From the NCBI GenBank assembly GCA_946479075.1, contig CAMLDT010000049.1, forward strand, positions 1 to 18,732: a stretch of DNA of 18,732 bases. The letters are read 5' to 3'. Positions 12,536 to 18,732 of this stretch are shown piece after piece; the first letter of the stretch is position 1; each line of letters starts with the position of its first letter. Below the pieces are notes generated by a model. The model searched no databases. It saw only the letters and a list, made by a program, of their open reading frames with translations, and was not told the DNA's origin. Position numbers and translations under genes: made by a program. This DNA is from an uncultured Polaromonas sp. GTDB lineage: Bacteria; Pseudomonadota; Gammaproteobacteria; Burkholderiales; Burkholderiaceae.

Positions 12536-14637
12536 GACGCCGCCCCGCGGCTGGCGGCAAAGGCCACGTACCAGTCCAGGCAGCCGGGGTTGGCCATCGC
12601 ATCGCGGTTGACGACCTTGTCGATGGGCTGGCCCAGCAGCAGCTTCTTGATCGGCAGTTCCTGCTTTTTACCCGACAGGGTGCGCGGAATTTCGGGCACC
12701 TGAAAAATGTCGTTGGGCACGAAGCGTGGCGACAGCGCGGTCTTGATCGCGTTGTTGAGCCTGGCCTGGATGGCCTCATCCAGCACCAGGCCTTCACGCA
12801 GCACCACAAACAGCGGCATGTAACTCTCGCGGCCGAGGTACTCCAGGTCCACCACCATGGAATCGATCACCTCGGGCAGGGCCTCGACCGCGCTGTACAG
12901 CTCGCTGGTGCCCATGCGCAGTCCGTGGCGGTTGATGGTGGCGTCGGAGCGGCCGTAGATGATGCAACTGCCCGATGGCGTGACCTTGAGCCAGTCGCCG
13001 TGGCGCCAGACGTTGGGGTACATGTCGAAGTAGCTCGACAGGTAACGCTTGTTGCCTTCGTCACCCCAGAAGTACAGTGGCATGGACGGAATCGGCCGGC
13101 TGCACACCAGCTCCCCGACTTCATCGATCACCGGCTCACCGGCTTCATTCCAGGCCTCGACCGCGCAGCCCAGCAGGCGGCACTGCATCTCGCCCGGCAC
13201 CTGCGGCAGCTCGCGGTTGCCGCCGATGAATGCCCCCGCGAAGTCGGTGCCGCCAGAGATATTGCACCACCAGATCTCTGGTATCCGTTCGGGCTGAGCC
13301 TGTCGAAGCCCGGCTGGCACTTGCGCCGGGTTCGCAGAACCTTCGACAGGCTCAAGGCGAATGGCTTTGAGCTTGCGGAACTGCTCGGTCCCCCAGTTCT
13401 GCGCCTCGGCGGACAGCGGCGAGCCGGTGGTACCCAGCGCGCGCACGCTCGTCAGATCCCCACACGCCGACAGATCGATGCCGGCCTTCATGCAGTTCGC
13501 AAAAAACGCCGCGCCGGCGCCGAAAAAGGTCACGCCGAGCTGCGCGCCGAAGCGCCACAGCGTGGTCCAGTCGGGCTGGTCCTTGCTGCCGCCCGGGTTG
13601 CCGTCGAAGATGCAGCAGGTCGTGCCGTTGAGCAGGCCGCTCATCTGCGCGTTCCACATGACCCAGCCGGTCGAGCTGTACCAGTGGTAACGCTCGCCCC
13701 AGGAGTTGGCGTCGTAGCTGCAGCCCACGTCGTTGTGCAGGGTCTTGAGCGCCAGTGCGACGATGACGGTGCCGCCATGGCCGTGCACGATGGGTTTGGG
13801 CAAGCCCGTGGTGCCGCTGGAATACACAATCCACAGCGGATGGTCGAACGGCAGCCCCATCGGCTCGAAAGCTGCCACTTCAGCATCATTTCGGGCTGTA
13901 GCCCCCGCCAGTTGTGCGCAACCAGCTATGGTTTTGCTAGCGTCGAGGTTGCCGTGCACGATCACGTGTTTCACGCTGGGCAGGGCGGCGCGCAGTTCTT
14001 CCAGCACGCCGGTGCGGTCAAAGTCGCGCCCGCCATAAGTCACGCCGTCGCAGGCAATCAGCACCTTGGGCTCGATCTGCCTGAAGCGGTCCAGCACGGC
14101 GTTGGTGCCCATGTCGGGCGCGCAGATGCTCCAGACCCCGCCGATGCTGACCACGGCGAGAAAAGCCACCATGGCCTCGGGAATGTTGGGCAGGTAGGCG
14201 GCCACGCGGTCGCCCGGCTGCAAGCCCTGCGCCTTCAGGTGCAGCGCCAGCGACGCGACCTGGCGGCGCAGCTCGGGCCAGCTCAGCTCACGCGGCGGCG
14301 CGCCGGCAGCCAGGCTTTTTTCGTTGTGGCTGATCAGCGCGGCAAAACCCGCGGCGTCGGCTTTCTGCACATGGCGGAACACCTGCTGCGAATAGTTGAA
14401 CTGCGCCCCCGGAAACCAGACGGCGCCCGGCATCTGGTCGGCCGCCAGCACCGCACGGTGTGGTGTGGGCGACTGCAGGTCGAAATAATCCCAGATGCTT
14501 TGCCAGAAAGCGTTGAGGTCGGTGACCGACCAGCGCCACAAATCCTCATACGAAGCGAAGGACAGGCCACGGGTTTGTTGCAGCCAGTCCTGGTACAGCC
14601 TGATCTGCGGAATGAAAGGGGGAGCGGTGCTTGGCAT
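12532..14637 (-). CDS. aacS: Acetoacetyl-CoA synthetase with two in-frame repeat insertions
   Basis: A 701-residue acyl-CoA ligase of the ANL superfamily that activates acetoacetate with ATP and CoA. ATG 14637-14635 (MPSTAPPFIP) was chosen because family similarity starts there; the frame stays open upstream but overlaps the divergent TetR gene. Visible motifs are the P-loop YSSGTTGLPKP (272-282), the FWQSIWDYFD and WFPGAQFNYSQQ N-terminal family segments, ISGGTDFAGAFIGGNREL (460-477), the hinge YGRSDATINRHGLRMG (561-576), and the C-terminal catalytic lysine in PRTLSGKK (651-658). Two stretches do not fit: about 233-252, from dispersed repeat copy 4, and 425-451, from a REP-like hairpin. Without them the length falls to about 650, usual for the family. 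No stop or frameshift is present, so the protein may still be active. Acetoacetate use could link to polyhydroxybutyrate or leucine catabolism. Confidence 0.93.
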   Translation of the reverse strand: MPSTAPPFIPQIRLYQDWLQQTRGLSFASYEDLWRWSVTDLNAFWQSIWDYFDLQSPTPHRAVLAADQMPGAVWFPGAQFNYSQQVFRHVQKADAAGFAALISHNEKSLAAGAPPRELSWPELRRQVASLALHLKAQGLQPGDRVAAYLPNIPEAMVAFLAVVSIGGVWSICAPDMGTNAVLDRFRQIEPKVLIACDGVTYGGRDFDRTGVLEELRAALPSVKHVIVHGNLDASKTIAGCAQLAGATARNDAEVAAFEPMGLPFDHPLWIVYSSGTTGLPKPIVHGHGGTVIVALALKTLHNDVGCSYDANSWGERYHWYSSTGWVMWNAQMSGLLNGTTCCIFDGNPGGSKDQPDWTTLWRFGAQLGVTFFGAGAAFFANCMKAGIDLSACGDLTSVRALGTTGSPLSAEAQNWGTEQFRKLKAIRLEPVEGSANPAQVPAGLRQAQPERIPEIWWCNISGGTDFAGAFIGGNRELPQVPGEMQCRLLGCAVEAWNEAGEPVIDEVGELVCSRPIPSMPLYFWGDEGNKRYLSSYFDMYPNVWRHGDWLKVTPSGSCIIYGRSDATINRHGLRMGTSELYSAVEALPEVIDSMVVDLEYLGRESYMPLFVVLREGLVLDEAIQARLNNAIKTALSPRFVPNDIFQVPEIPRTLSGKKQELPIKKLLLGQPIDKVVNRDAMANPGCLDWYVAFAASRGAAS
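13285..13365. repeat. REP-like inverted repeat inserted within aacS
   Basis: Two arms of 25 bp, 13285-13309 and 13340-13364, match at 20 positions as an inverted repeat with a perfect 14-bp core, TGAGCCTGTCGAAG (13295-13308) and CTTCGACAGGCTCA (13341-13354). Inside the spacer CCCGGC (13309-13314) and GCCGGG (13325-13330) pair again, giving one long hairpin. The core is a REP-type sequence widely dispersed between genes in many proteobacteria. In aacS it spans exactly 27 codons and encodes RLEPVEG and LRQAQPER, peptides typical of translated copies. Confidence 0.85.
13882..13941 (-). repeat. Dispersed dyad repeat, copy 4, within aacS
   Basis: GCTATGGTTTTGCTAGC (13925-13941) is the 17-bp dyad, followed on the minus strand by TGGTTGCGCACAACTGGCGG and GGGCTACAGCCC and an A/T-rich end, as in copies 1-3. 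It is read through as about residues 233-252 of the synthetase (ASKTIAGCAQLAGATARNDA), a low-complexity stretch just before the conserved FDHPLWIVYSSGTTG. Confidence 0.65.
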
Positions 14638-14689
14638 AGGCCACAGGTTAGCGCGGCCGGCACCTGCTGACCGCGATAAATCGTCAGGG

Positions 14690-14720
14690 TTTGTACGGGT
14701 GTGCAAATTTCTTGTACAAG
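14690..14720. promoter_or_regulatory. Candidate operator between aacS and the TetR-ABC operon
   Basis: Two dyads lie side by side: TTTGTAC (14690-14696) with GTGCAAA (14701-14707), one mismatch, and the perfect palindrome CTTGTACAAG (14711-14720). TTGTAC recurs at 14691 and 14712, 21 bases or two helical turns apart. The spot lies 14 bases before the TetR start and about 53 bases before the aacS start, so a repressor bound here could affect both. Confidence 0.45.
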
Positions 14721-14734
14721 TGTTCAATACCGCC

Positions 14735-15457
14735 ATGGCAAGCAGCGTCAAACCCGTCAAGGCCCTTTCCGCCGCACAACGCGCCCGCCAGGCCCGCGGT
14801 GATGCGCCGCGGCCCGACCGCAAGCAGGCGATCCTGCTGGCCGCGGAAAAGCTGTTTGCCCAGCACGGTTATCACGCCGTCACCATCCGCCAGATTGCCG
14901 ACGAAGCCGCAGTGCCGCTGGCGCTGGTCGGTTACTACTACGGCCAGAAACACGAGCTGTTCCACGCCATCTTTGCGCACTGGAACCGCACCATCGAGGA
15001 GCGCCTCGCCGCGCTGCAGTCGGTCTCGCACGACCCGAACGATCCCGAGACGCTGACCCGCATCATCGAGGCCTTCACCGGCCCGGTGCTCAAGCTGCGC
15101 GCCAGCTCGGAGGGCGAGTATTACGCGCTGCTGGTGGCGCGCGAGCTGTACCACGCGCTGGAAGAAACCGACCGCGTGCTGCGCGCCTATTTCGACCCGA
15201 TGGCGCACGCCTTCATCGACGCCCTGCAGGAAGCCCTGCCGCACGCCACGCGCGGCCAGGTCGCCTGGTGTTACCAGTTTGGCCTGGGCGCGCTGCTGCA
15301 CCACCTGAGCGACAACCGCATCGAACGGCTGTCGCTGGGCGAAAGCCGTCCGGGCGACCCGGCGGCGTCCGCGCTGCTGGTCACCTTTATCGCCGGCGGC
15401 ATACGCGCTGCGTTGCCGCCCCCTTCCCCACCCAAAACCACCCGGAGACAAAAATGA
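14735..15457 (+). CDS. TetR-family regulator, first gene of the ABC operon
   Basis: A 240-residue TetR-type repressor. The N-terminal arm is basic (MASSVKPVKALSAAQRARQA). The DNA-binding domain follows, with AILLAAEKLFAQHGYHAVTIRQI and the helix-turn-helix TIRQIADEAAVPLALVGYYY (50-69) then GQKHELF. The helical C-terminal part would bind the effector and dimerise. ATG 14735 was chosen since homology begins soon after; upstream in-frame sequence overlaps the divergent aacS gene and its control region. Its stop TGA overlaps the start of the binding-protein gene (ATGA at 15454-15457), so regulator and transporter are co-translated and the regulator probably responds to the transported compound or a product of it. 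That link is inference from gene order. Confidence 0.93.
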   Translation: MASSVKPVKALSAAQRARQARGDAPRPDRKQAILLAAEKLFAQHGYHAVTIRQIADEAAVPLALVGYYYGQKHELFHAIFAHWNRTIEERLAALQSVSHDPNDPETLTRIIEAFTGPVLKLRASSEGEYYALLVARELYHALEETDRVLRAYFDPMAHAFIDALQEALPHATRGQVAWCYQFGLGALLHHLSDNRIERLSLGESRPGDPAASALLVTFIAGGIRAALPPPSPPKTTRRQK

Positions 15458-16392
15458 AACGCCGCACCCTTCTTTCAAGCCTGGCCGCCGCATCGGCCGC
15501 TGCCGCCCTGCCCGCCTTTGCCCAGAGCAACAAGATCCTGTTCGGCTACACCGCGGTGACGGACTTCGCCTCGGTGTTTGTTGCAGCCGAAGAGGGCTAC
15601 TTCAAGAAGCGCAACCTCGACGTGGAACTCAAGTTCATCCCGCTGAATTCGACCATTCCTGCCGCGCTGCAATCGGACTCGCTGCAGATCGGCGGCCCCA
15701 CGCCTTCGGTGTTCCTGCAGTCGGTGGACGGCGGGCTGGACCATGTGCTGGTGGCCGGCGGCGGCGTCACGTCCAAAACCATCACCGGCTTCGGCCTGGT
15801 GGCGCGCGCCGGCTCGGGCATCAAGACGGCGCAGGACTGCATCGGCAAGAAGATCGGCGTGCCCGGCCTGGGCGCTTTCCTGCACGTGACCTTCCGCGGC
15901 TGGCTCAAGCAAAGCGGCGTGGACTACAAGAAAGTCAACTTCGTCGAGGCCTCGTTTCCGCAACACAGCGACCTGCTGCGCGGCGGCTCCGTCGATGCCG
16001 TGGTGACGGCCGACCCCTTCATGAGCCGCATCACCGAAAGCGGTTCCGGTTATGTCGCGTCCTACTACTCGACCTTCCTCGAAGAAGGCAACCCGACCAT
16101 CGTGCATGCCGCCAAACGCGAGTGGGTGCAGAAAAATCCGGCCGCGGCCAGGGGCTTTCGCGAAGCCGTGCAGGAGGGCGCGGCTTTCATGCAGAACCCG
16201 AAAAACAACGACAAGGTGCGCGCCGCCATTGGCAAGTACATCAAGCTGCCGCCCGAGGTGATCGCCAAGATGCAGATCTCTCCGCCCGGCCCTGTGGTGA
16301 CCGAGAAACAGCTCAACTACTGGGTCAAGCTCATGAAAGACCAGGACATGCTCAGGACCGAGCCCAAGGTCGCGCAGTTGATCGTCAAGTGA
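15454..16392 (+). CDS. ABC transporter periplasmic substrate-binding protein (SsuA/NMT1 type)
   Basis: A 312-residue binding protein of the nitrate/sulfonate/taurine-type family. It begins MKRRTLLSSLAAASAAAALP and has a likely cleavage after AFA (residue 23); the RR pair followed by TLL could make it a Tat substrate, though the motif is incomplete. The mature part shows the family pattern: KILFGYTAVTDFASVFVAAEEGYFKKRNLDVELKF, the IGGPTPSVF segment, the GKKIGVPGLGAFLHV lobe, and DAVVTADPF near the hinge. ATG 15454 has GGAG (15443-15446) upstream and overlaps the TetR stop. Related systems carry taurine, alkanesulfonates, nitrate, pyrimidine precursors or aromatic acids; the sequence does not tell which applies here. 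Confidence 0.93.
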   Translation: MKRRTLLSSLAAASAAAALPAFAQSNKILFGYTAVTDFASVFVAAEEGYFKKRNLDVELKFIPLNSTIPAALQSDSLQIGGPTPSVFLQSVDGGLDHVLVAGGGVTSKTITGFGLVARAGSGIKTAQDCIGKKIGVPGLGAFLHVTFRGWLKQSGVDYKKVNFVEASFPQHSDLLRGGSVDAVVTADPFMSRITESGSGYVASYYSTFLEEGNPTIVHAAKREWVQKNPAAARGFREAVQEGAAFMQNPKNNDKVRAAIGKYIKLPPEVIAKMQISPPGPVVTEKQLNYWVKLMKDQDMLRTEPKVAQLIVK

Positions 16393-17171
16393 GCGTGAGC
16401 GCGCCTTTTCTCGAATTCGACGGCGTGGCCATCCGCCTGGGCGGCCGCGAGATCCTCTCGCCAACCTCCTTGTCGGTGTCGCGTGGCGAGTTCGTCTGCA
16501 TCGTCGGACCCAGCGGCTGCGGCAAGACCACCTTGCTGCGCGCGGCCACCGGCCTGCTGGCAGCCAGCGCCGGCGAAGTGCGCCGCAACGGCGTGCCGGT
16601 GCTCAAACCCTCGCGCGAGGTGGCTTTTGTGTTCCAGGACTATGGCCGCGCGCTGCTGCCCTGGCGCACCGTGTTTGGCAACGTCAGCCTGGCCCTGGAG
16701 GCGGCCGGCGTCCCCGCCGACGCGCGTGATGCGCGTATCCGCGAGGTGCTGGGCAAGGTCGGGCTGGCGCGGCATGCCGACAAGTTTCCGGCGCAGCTCT
16801 CGGGCGGCATGCAGCAGCGCGCGCAGATTGCGCGTTGCCTGGCGCAGCAGCCCGAGCTGCTGATGATGGACGAGCCCTTCGGCGCCCTGGATGCGCTGAC
16901 GCGGCAAAGCCTGCAGGACGAGCTGGCGCGGCTGGTGCGCGAGGACGGGCTGACCGTGCTGTTTGTCACGCACGACCTGGAAGAAGCGATTTACCTCGGC
17001 GACCGGGTGGTGGCCCTGCAGGCCAACCCCGGCCCGGGCCGGCCCAGCCTGGCACGCATGATCGACGTGAAGATCGACCGGCCGCGTGACCAGCTCACGA
17101 CGAAAGAGCATCCGGAGTTCCTGCGGCTGCGCCGCGAGCTGTTTGCCTTCATTGAGCAAAGCCATGACTGA
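16389..17171 (+). CDS. ABC transporter ATP-binding protein (NitT/TauT type)
   Basis: A 260-residue ATPase that powers the importer from the cytoplasmic side. Motifs in order: Walker A GPSGCGKT (40-47), Q-loop VFQDYG with Q83, signature LSGGMQQR (137-144), Walker B LLMMDEP (157-163), D-loop ALD, and switch His H195 in VTHDLEEA. The PWRTVFGNVSLAL segment after the Q-loop is typical of the NitT/TauT/SsuB group. GTG 16389 was chosen because it overlaps the stop of the binding-protein gene as GTGA (16389-16392); a second GTG two codons on is possible. The end overlaps the next gene by eight bases. Confidence 0.95.
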   Translation: MSVSAPFLEFDGVAIRLGGREILSPTSLSVSRGEFVCIVGPSGCGKTTLLRAATGLLAASAGEVRRNGVPVLKPSREVAFVFQDYGRALLPWRTVFGNVSLALEAAGVPADARDARIREVLGKVGLARHADKFPAQLSGGMQQRAQIARCLAQQPELLMMDEPFGALDALTRQSLQDELARLVREDGLTVLFVTHDLEEAIYLGDRVVALQANPGPGRPSLARMIDVKIDRPRDQLTTKEHPEFLRLRRELFAFIEQSHD

Positions 17172-17937
17172 CTTGCTGTGCCGCGTCGGCCTTCGTTTGC
17201 GGCCCTGGTGTTTTCCGCTGGCCCTGCTGGCCATCTTCGAAATGTATGCGCGCAAGGCCAGCCAGGGCAGCGACGCGCTGGCACCGCCCAGCGCTGCCGC
17301 GCTCGCGTTGTTCAATGCGCTCAAGGATGGCTCGCTGCTGCAGGCGACCGCGTTCACACTCGGCACGGCGGCGCTGGGTTTGCTGCTGGGCTCCCTGCTG
17401 GGTGTGATGCTGGGCATCGCCCTGGGCCTGTCGCGCCGTGCGGCGCAGATGGGTTTCCTGTCCATCGAGGTGCTGCGGCCCGTGCCTTCGGTGGCGCTGA
17501 TCCCGCTGGCCATGCTGGTGTTTGGTTTCGGGGTGCGCATGGAGTTCAGCATCGTCGCCTTCGCCTCGTTCTGGCCCATGCTGGTCCTCACGCAGGCGGC
17601 AGTGCAGCAGGTCGAGCCGCGCCTGCTCGAAGTCAGCCATGTGCTGGGCCTGAGCCCGGCCCAGCGCGCCTTCAAGATCATCCTGCCGGCCATCGTGCCG
17701 CGGCTGTTCGTGGCGCTGCGGCTGGGTGTAGCGGTGGCGCTGGTGGTCGCGGTGACCGTCGAAATTGCCGCCAACCCCAACGGCATGGGTTACGCCATGA
17801 TGATTGCGCAGCAAAGCTTGGACCCGGCGCTGATGCTGGCCTGGCTGTTCTGGATCGGCATCGTCGGTTACGTCATCAACGCCGCCGCCCTGAAGCTGCA
17901 GCTGCAGGTGGCGCGCCGCATGGGCGTGCAGCCATGA
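17164..17937 (+). CDS. ABC transporter permease 1
   Basis: A 257-residue inner-membrane permease of the binding-protein-dependent (BPD) type with about six helices. The cytoplasmic loop that contacts the ATPase is visible as EVSHVLGLSPAQRAFKIILP (156-175), the EAA motif region. The VLRPVPSVALIPLAMLVFGFG segment is typical of SsuC/TauC-like permeases. ATG 17164 lies within the end of the ATPase gene (8-base overlap) and was chosen because TM1 starts soon after; its stop forms ATGA with the next start. It differs clearly in sequence from the following permease, so the transporter channel is probably a heterodimer. Confidence 0.94.
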   Translation: MTDLLCRVGLRLRPWCFPLALLAIFEMYARKASQGSDALAPPSAAALALFNALKDGSLLQATAFTLGTAALGLLLGSLLGVMLGIALGLSRRAAQMGFLSIEVLRPVPSVALIPLAMLVFGFGVRMEFSIVAFASFWPMLVLTQAAVQQVEPRLLEVSHVLGLSPAQRAFKIILPAIVPRLFVALRLGVAVALVVAVTVEIAANPNGMGYAMMIAQQSLDPALMLAWLFWIGIVGYVINAAALKLQLQVARRMGVQP

Positions 17938-18716
17938 CGCGCCGCAGTGAGCGTTTTACCGGCTGGCTGGCCTCCGGCGCCGTGCTCGCGGCGCTGCTGG
18001 GCCTGTGGTGGCTGGCCAGCAGCGCGGGCTGGATCAGCCGCGTCTTTTTGCCCACGCCGGGCGCCACGCTGGCCAGCCTGGGTGAAGGGTTGAACCTGAG
18101 CGGCGCGGGCAACGGCGAACTGCTGGCCTTCACCGGCGCCACGGTGACGCGCATGTTGCAGGGCTGGCTGCTGGCCTCGCTGGTGGGTGTGGCGCTGGGC
18201 GCGCTGATCGGCACCTCGGCGGCCGCGCGTGCCTGGCTGCAGCCGACGCTGGAGTTTGTGCGCCCGCTGCCGGCCTCGGCACTGCTGCCGCTGGCGATTT
18301 CGATTTTCGGCCTCAGCCCGTCGATGGTGCTGTCGGTGGTGGCCTTCGGCGCGATGTGGCCGGTGCTGCTGGCCACGGTGCACGGCTTTGCGGCGGTCGA
18401 GCCGCGGCTGAAAGAAGTGGCCGCCTGCCTGCAACTCTCGCGCGGCGCTTTCGTCTGGAAGGTCGGCCTGCCCAATGCCCTGCCGGACATCCTGGCCGGC
18501 ATGCGCCTGTCGATGACGGTGTCGCTGATTGTGGCCGTGGTGGGCGAAATGATTGCGTCGCAATCCGGCCTGGGCCAGGCCATCTTGCTGGCCGCGCGAT
18601 CATTTCGCGCCAGCGAGCTGTTCGCAGGCATCGTGCTGCTGGGCCTGATTGGTTTTGCCAGCAATGCGTTGCTGGCGCTCGCCGAGAAAAAATTATTGAA
18701 GTGGCAAACGCCTTAA
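17934..18716 (+). CDS. ABC transporter permease 2
   Basis: A 260-residue inner-membrane permease, second subunit of the same importer. It has the same BPD fold: VRPLPASALLPLAISIFGLSP (109-129) and the ATPase-contacting EAA loop EVAACLQLSRGAFVWKVGLP (161-180), followed by hydrophobic helices up to ALLALAEKKLLKW. ATG 17934 overlaps the stop of permease 1 as ATGA (17934-17937), implying translational coupling. Most transporters of the taurine/nitrate class use two copies of one permease, so having two different permease genes side by side is less common. TAA 18714-18716 is followed at once by a ribosome-binding site for another gene. Confidence 0.94.
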   Translation: MTRRSERFTGWLASGAVLAALLGLWWLASSAGWISRVFLPTPGATLASLGEGLNLSGAGNGELLAFTGATVTRMLQGWLLASLVGVALGALIGTSAAARAWLQPTLEFVRPLPASALLPLAISIFGLSPSMVLSVVAFGAMWPVLLATVHGFAAVEPRLKEVAACLQLSRGAFVWKVGLPNALPDILAGMRLSMTVSLIVAVVGEMIASQSGLGQAILLAARSFRASELFAGIVLLGLIGFASNALLALAEKKLLKWQTP

Positions 18717-18727
18717 GGAGAACCCCG

Positions 18728-18732
18728 ATGAC
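18728..18732 (+). CDS. Start of a further operon gene, cut by the window edge
   Basis: AAGGAG (18715-18720) stands seven bases before ATG 18728-18730. It directly follows the permease 2 stop, with which it shares two bases. This strongly suggests a seventh gene, probably an enzyme acting on the imported compound, but only the first codon and two further bases are visible, so its product cannot be named. Confidence 0.65.

Noticed and set aside
12142..14670. An 842-residue open frame on the plus strand across the EamA 3' end and aacS
   Set aside because: It overlaps two well-supported genes, shows no recognisable domain, and its length follows from codon bias in GC-rich DNA.
14638..14823. An upstream extension of aacS to a 763-residue protein
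   Set aside because: It would run through the divergent control region and into the TetR coding sequence, and the family's N-terminus fits the ATG at 14637.
16317..17786. A 489-residue open frame on the minus strand opposite the ABC ATPase and permease 1
   Set aside because: It is antisense to two proteins with complete family motifs, and its composition is that of a shadow frame.

Overview
The window looks like chromosomal DNA of a betaproteobacterium, most likely of the family Comamonadaceae (Polaromonas, Rhodoferax, Variovorax, Acidovorax group). This rests on high GC content, a GTP-type PEP carboxykinase, protein sequences typical of that family, and four copies of a short dispersed repeat built on a 17-bp GCTA...TAGC dyad, which I associate with Comamonadaceae genomes. 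No rRNA, tRNA, CRISPR array, insertion sequence or prophage gene was found. No gene-free stretch exceeds 300 bases; the longest is about 245 bases (9488-9732).

Layout, left to right. Bases 1-1170 are the 3' part of pckG (gluconeogenesis), closed by a strong bidirectional terminator. A two-helix membrane protein (minus) and a LysR-type regulator (plus) diverge from 1869-2021. A 58-residue small protein (minus) follows, then a metallophosphoesterase (plus) whose last codons and stop lie in a dispersed repeat. A TetR regulator (minus) and a secreted thioredoxin-fold-like protein without cysteines (plus) diverge from a region with two abutting perfect inverted repeats. A 1228-residue membrane-bound sensor histidine kinase (minus, HAMP-PAS-GAF-PAS-GAF-HisKA-HATPase) fills 5801-9487. 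It is followed by a small disordered protein (plus), a secreted M14 zinc carboxypeptidase (minus), and a flavin reductase-domain protein and an EamA drug/metabolite exporter (both plus).

The right third holds acetoacetyl-CoA synthetase (minus, 12532-14637). It diverges from a tightly packed plus-strand operon: a TetR regulator, an SsuA/NMT1-type periplasmic binding protein, an ABC ATPase, two permeases, and the first codon of another gene at the right edge. Start and stop codons overlap at every junction inside the operon. The shared 97-bp region between the synthetase and the TetR gene carries candidate operators, so the regulator may control both. The transported substrate cannot be read from the sequence.

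The most unusual observation is that the acetoacetyl-CoA synthetase gene appears to carry two unrelated repeat elements in frame: an 81-bp REP-like hairpin (codons 425-451) and a copy of the dispersed 17-bp-dyad repeat (about codons 233-252). Together they account for roughly the 50 residues by which the protein exceeds the usual length of about 650. Other points of interest are an AGGG-N4-CCCT motif in the presumed promoter spacer of two small unlinked genes, and a recurring -10-like hexamer 6-8 bases before start codons, suggesting leaderless mRNAs. I did not find a clearly new multi-gene system; most of the window is ordinary housekeeping, regulatory and transport content.
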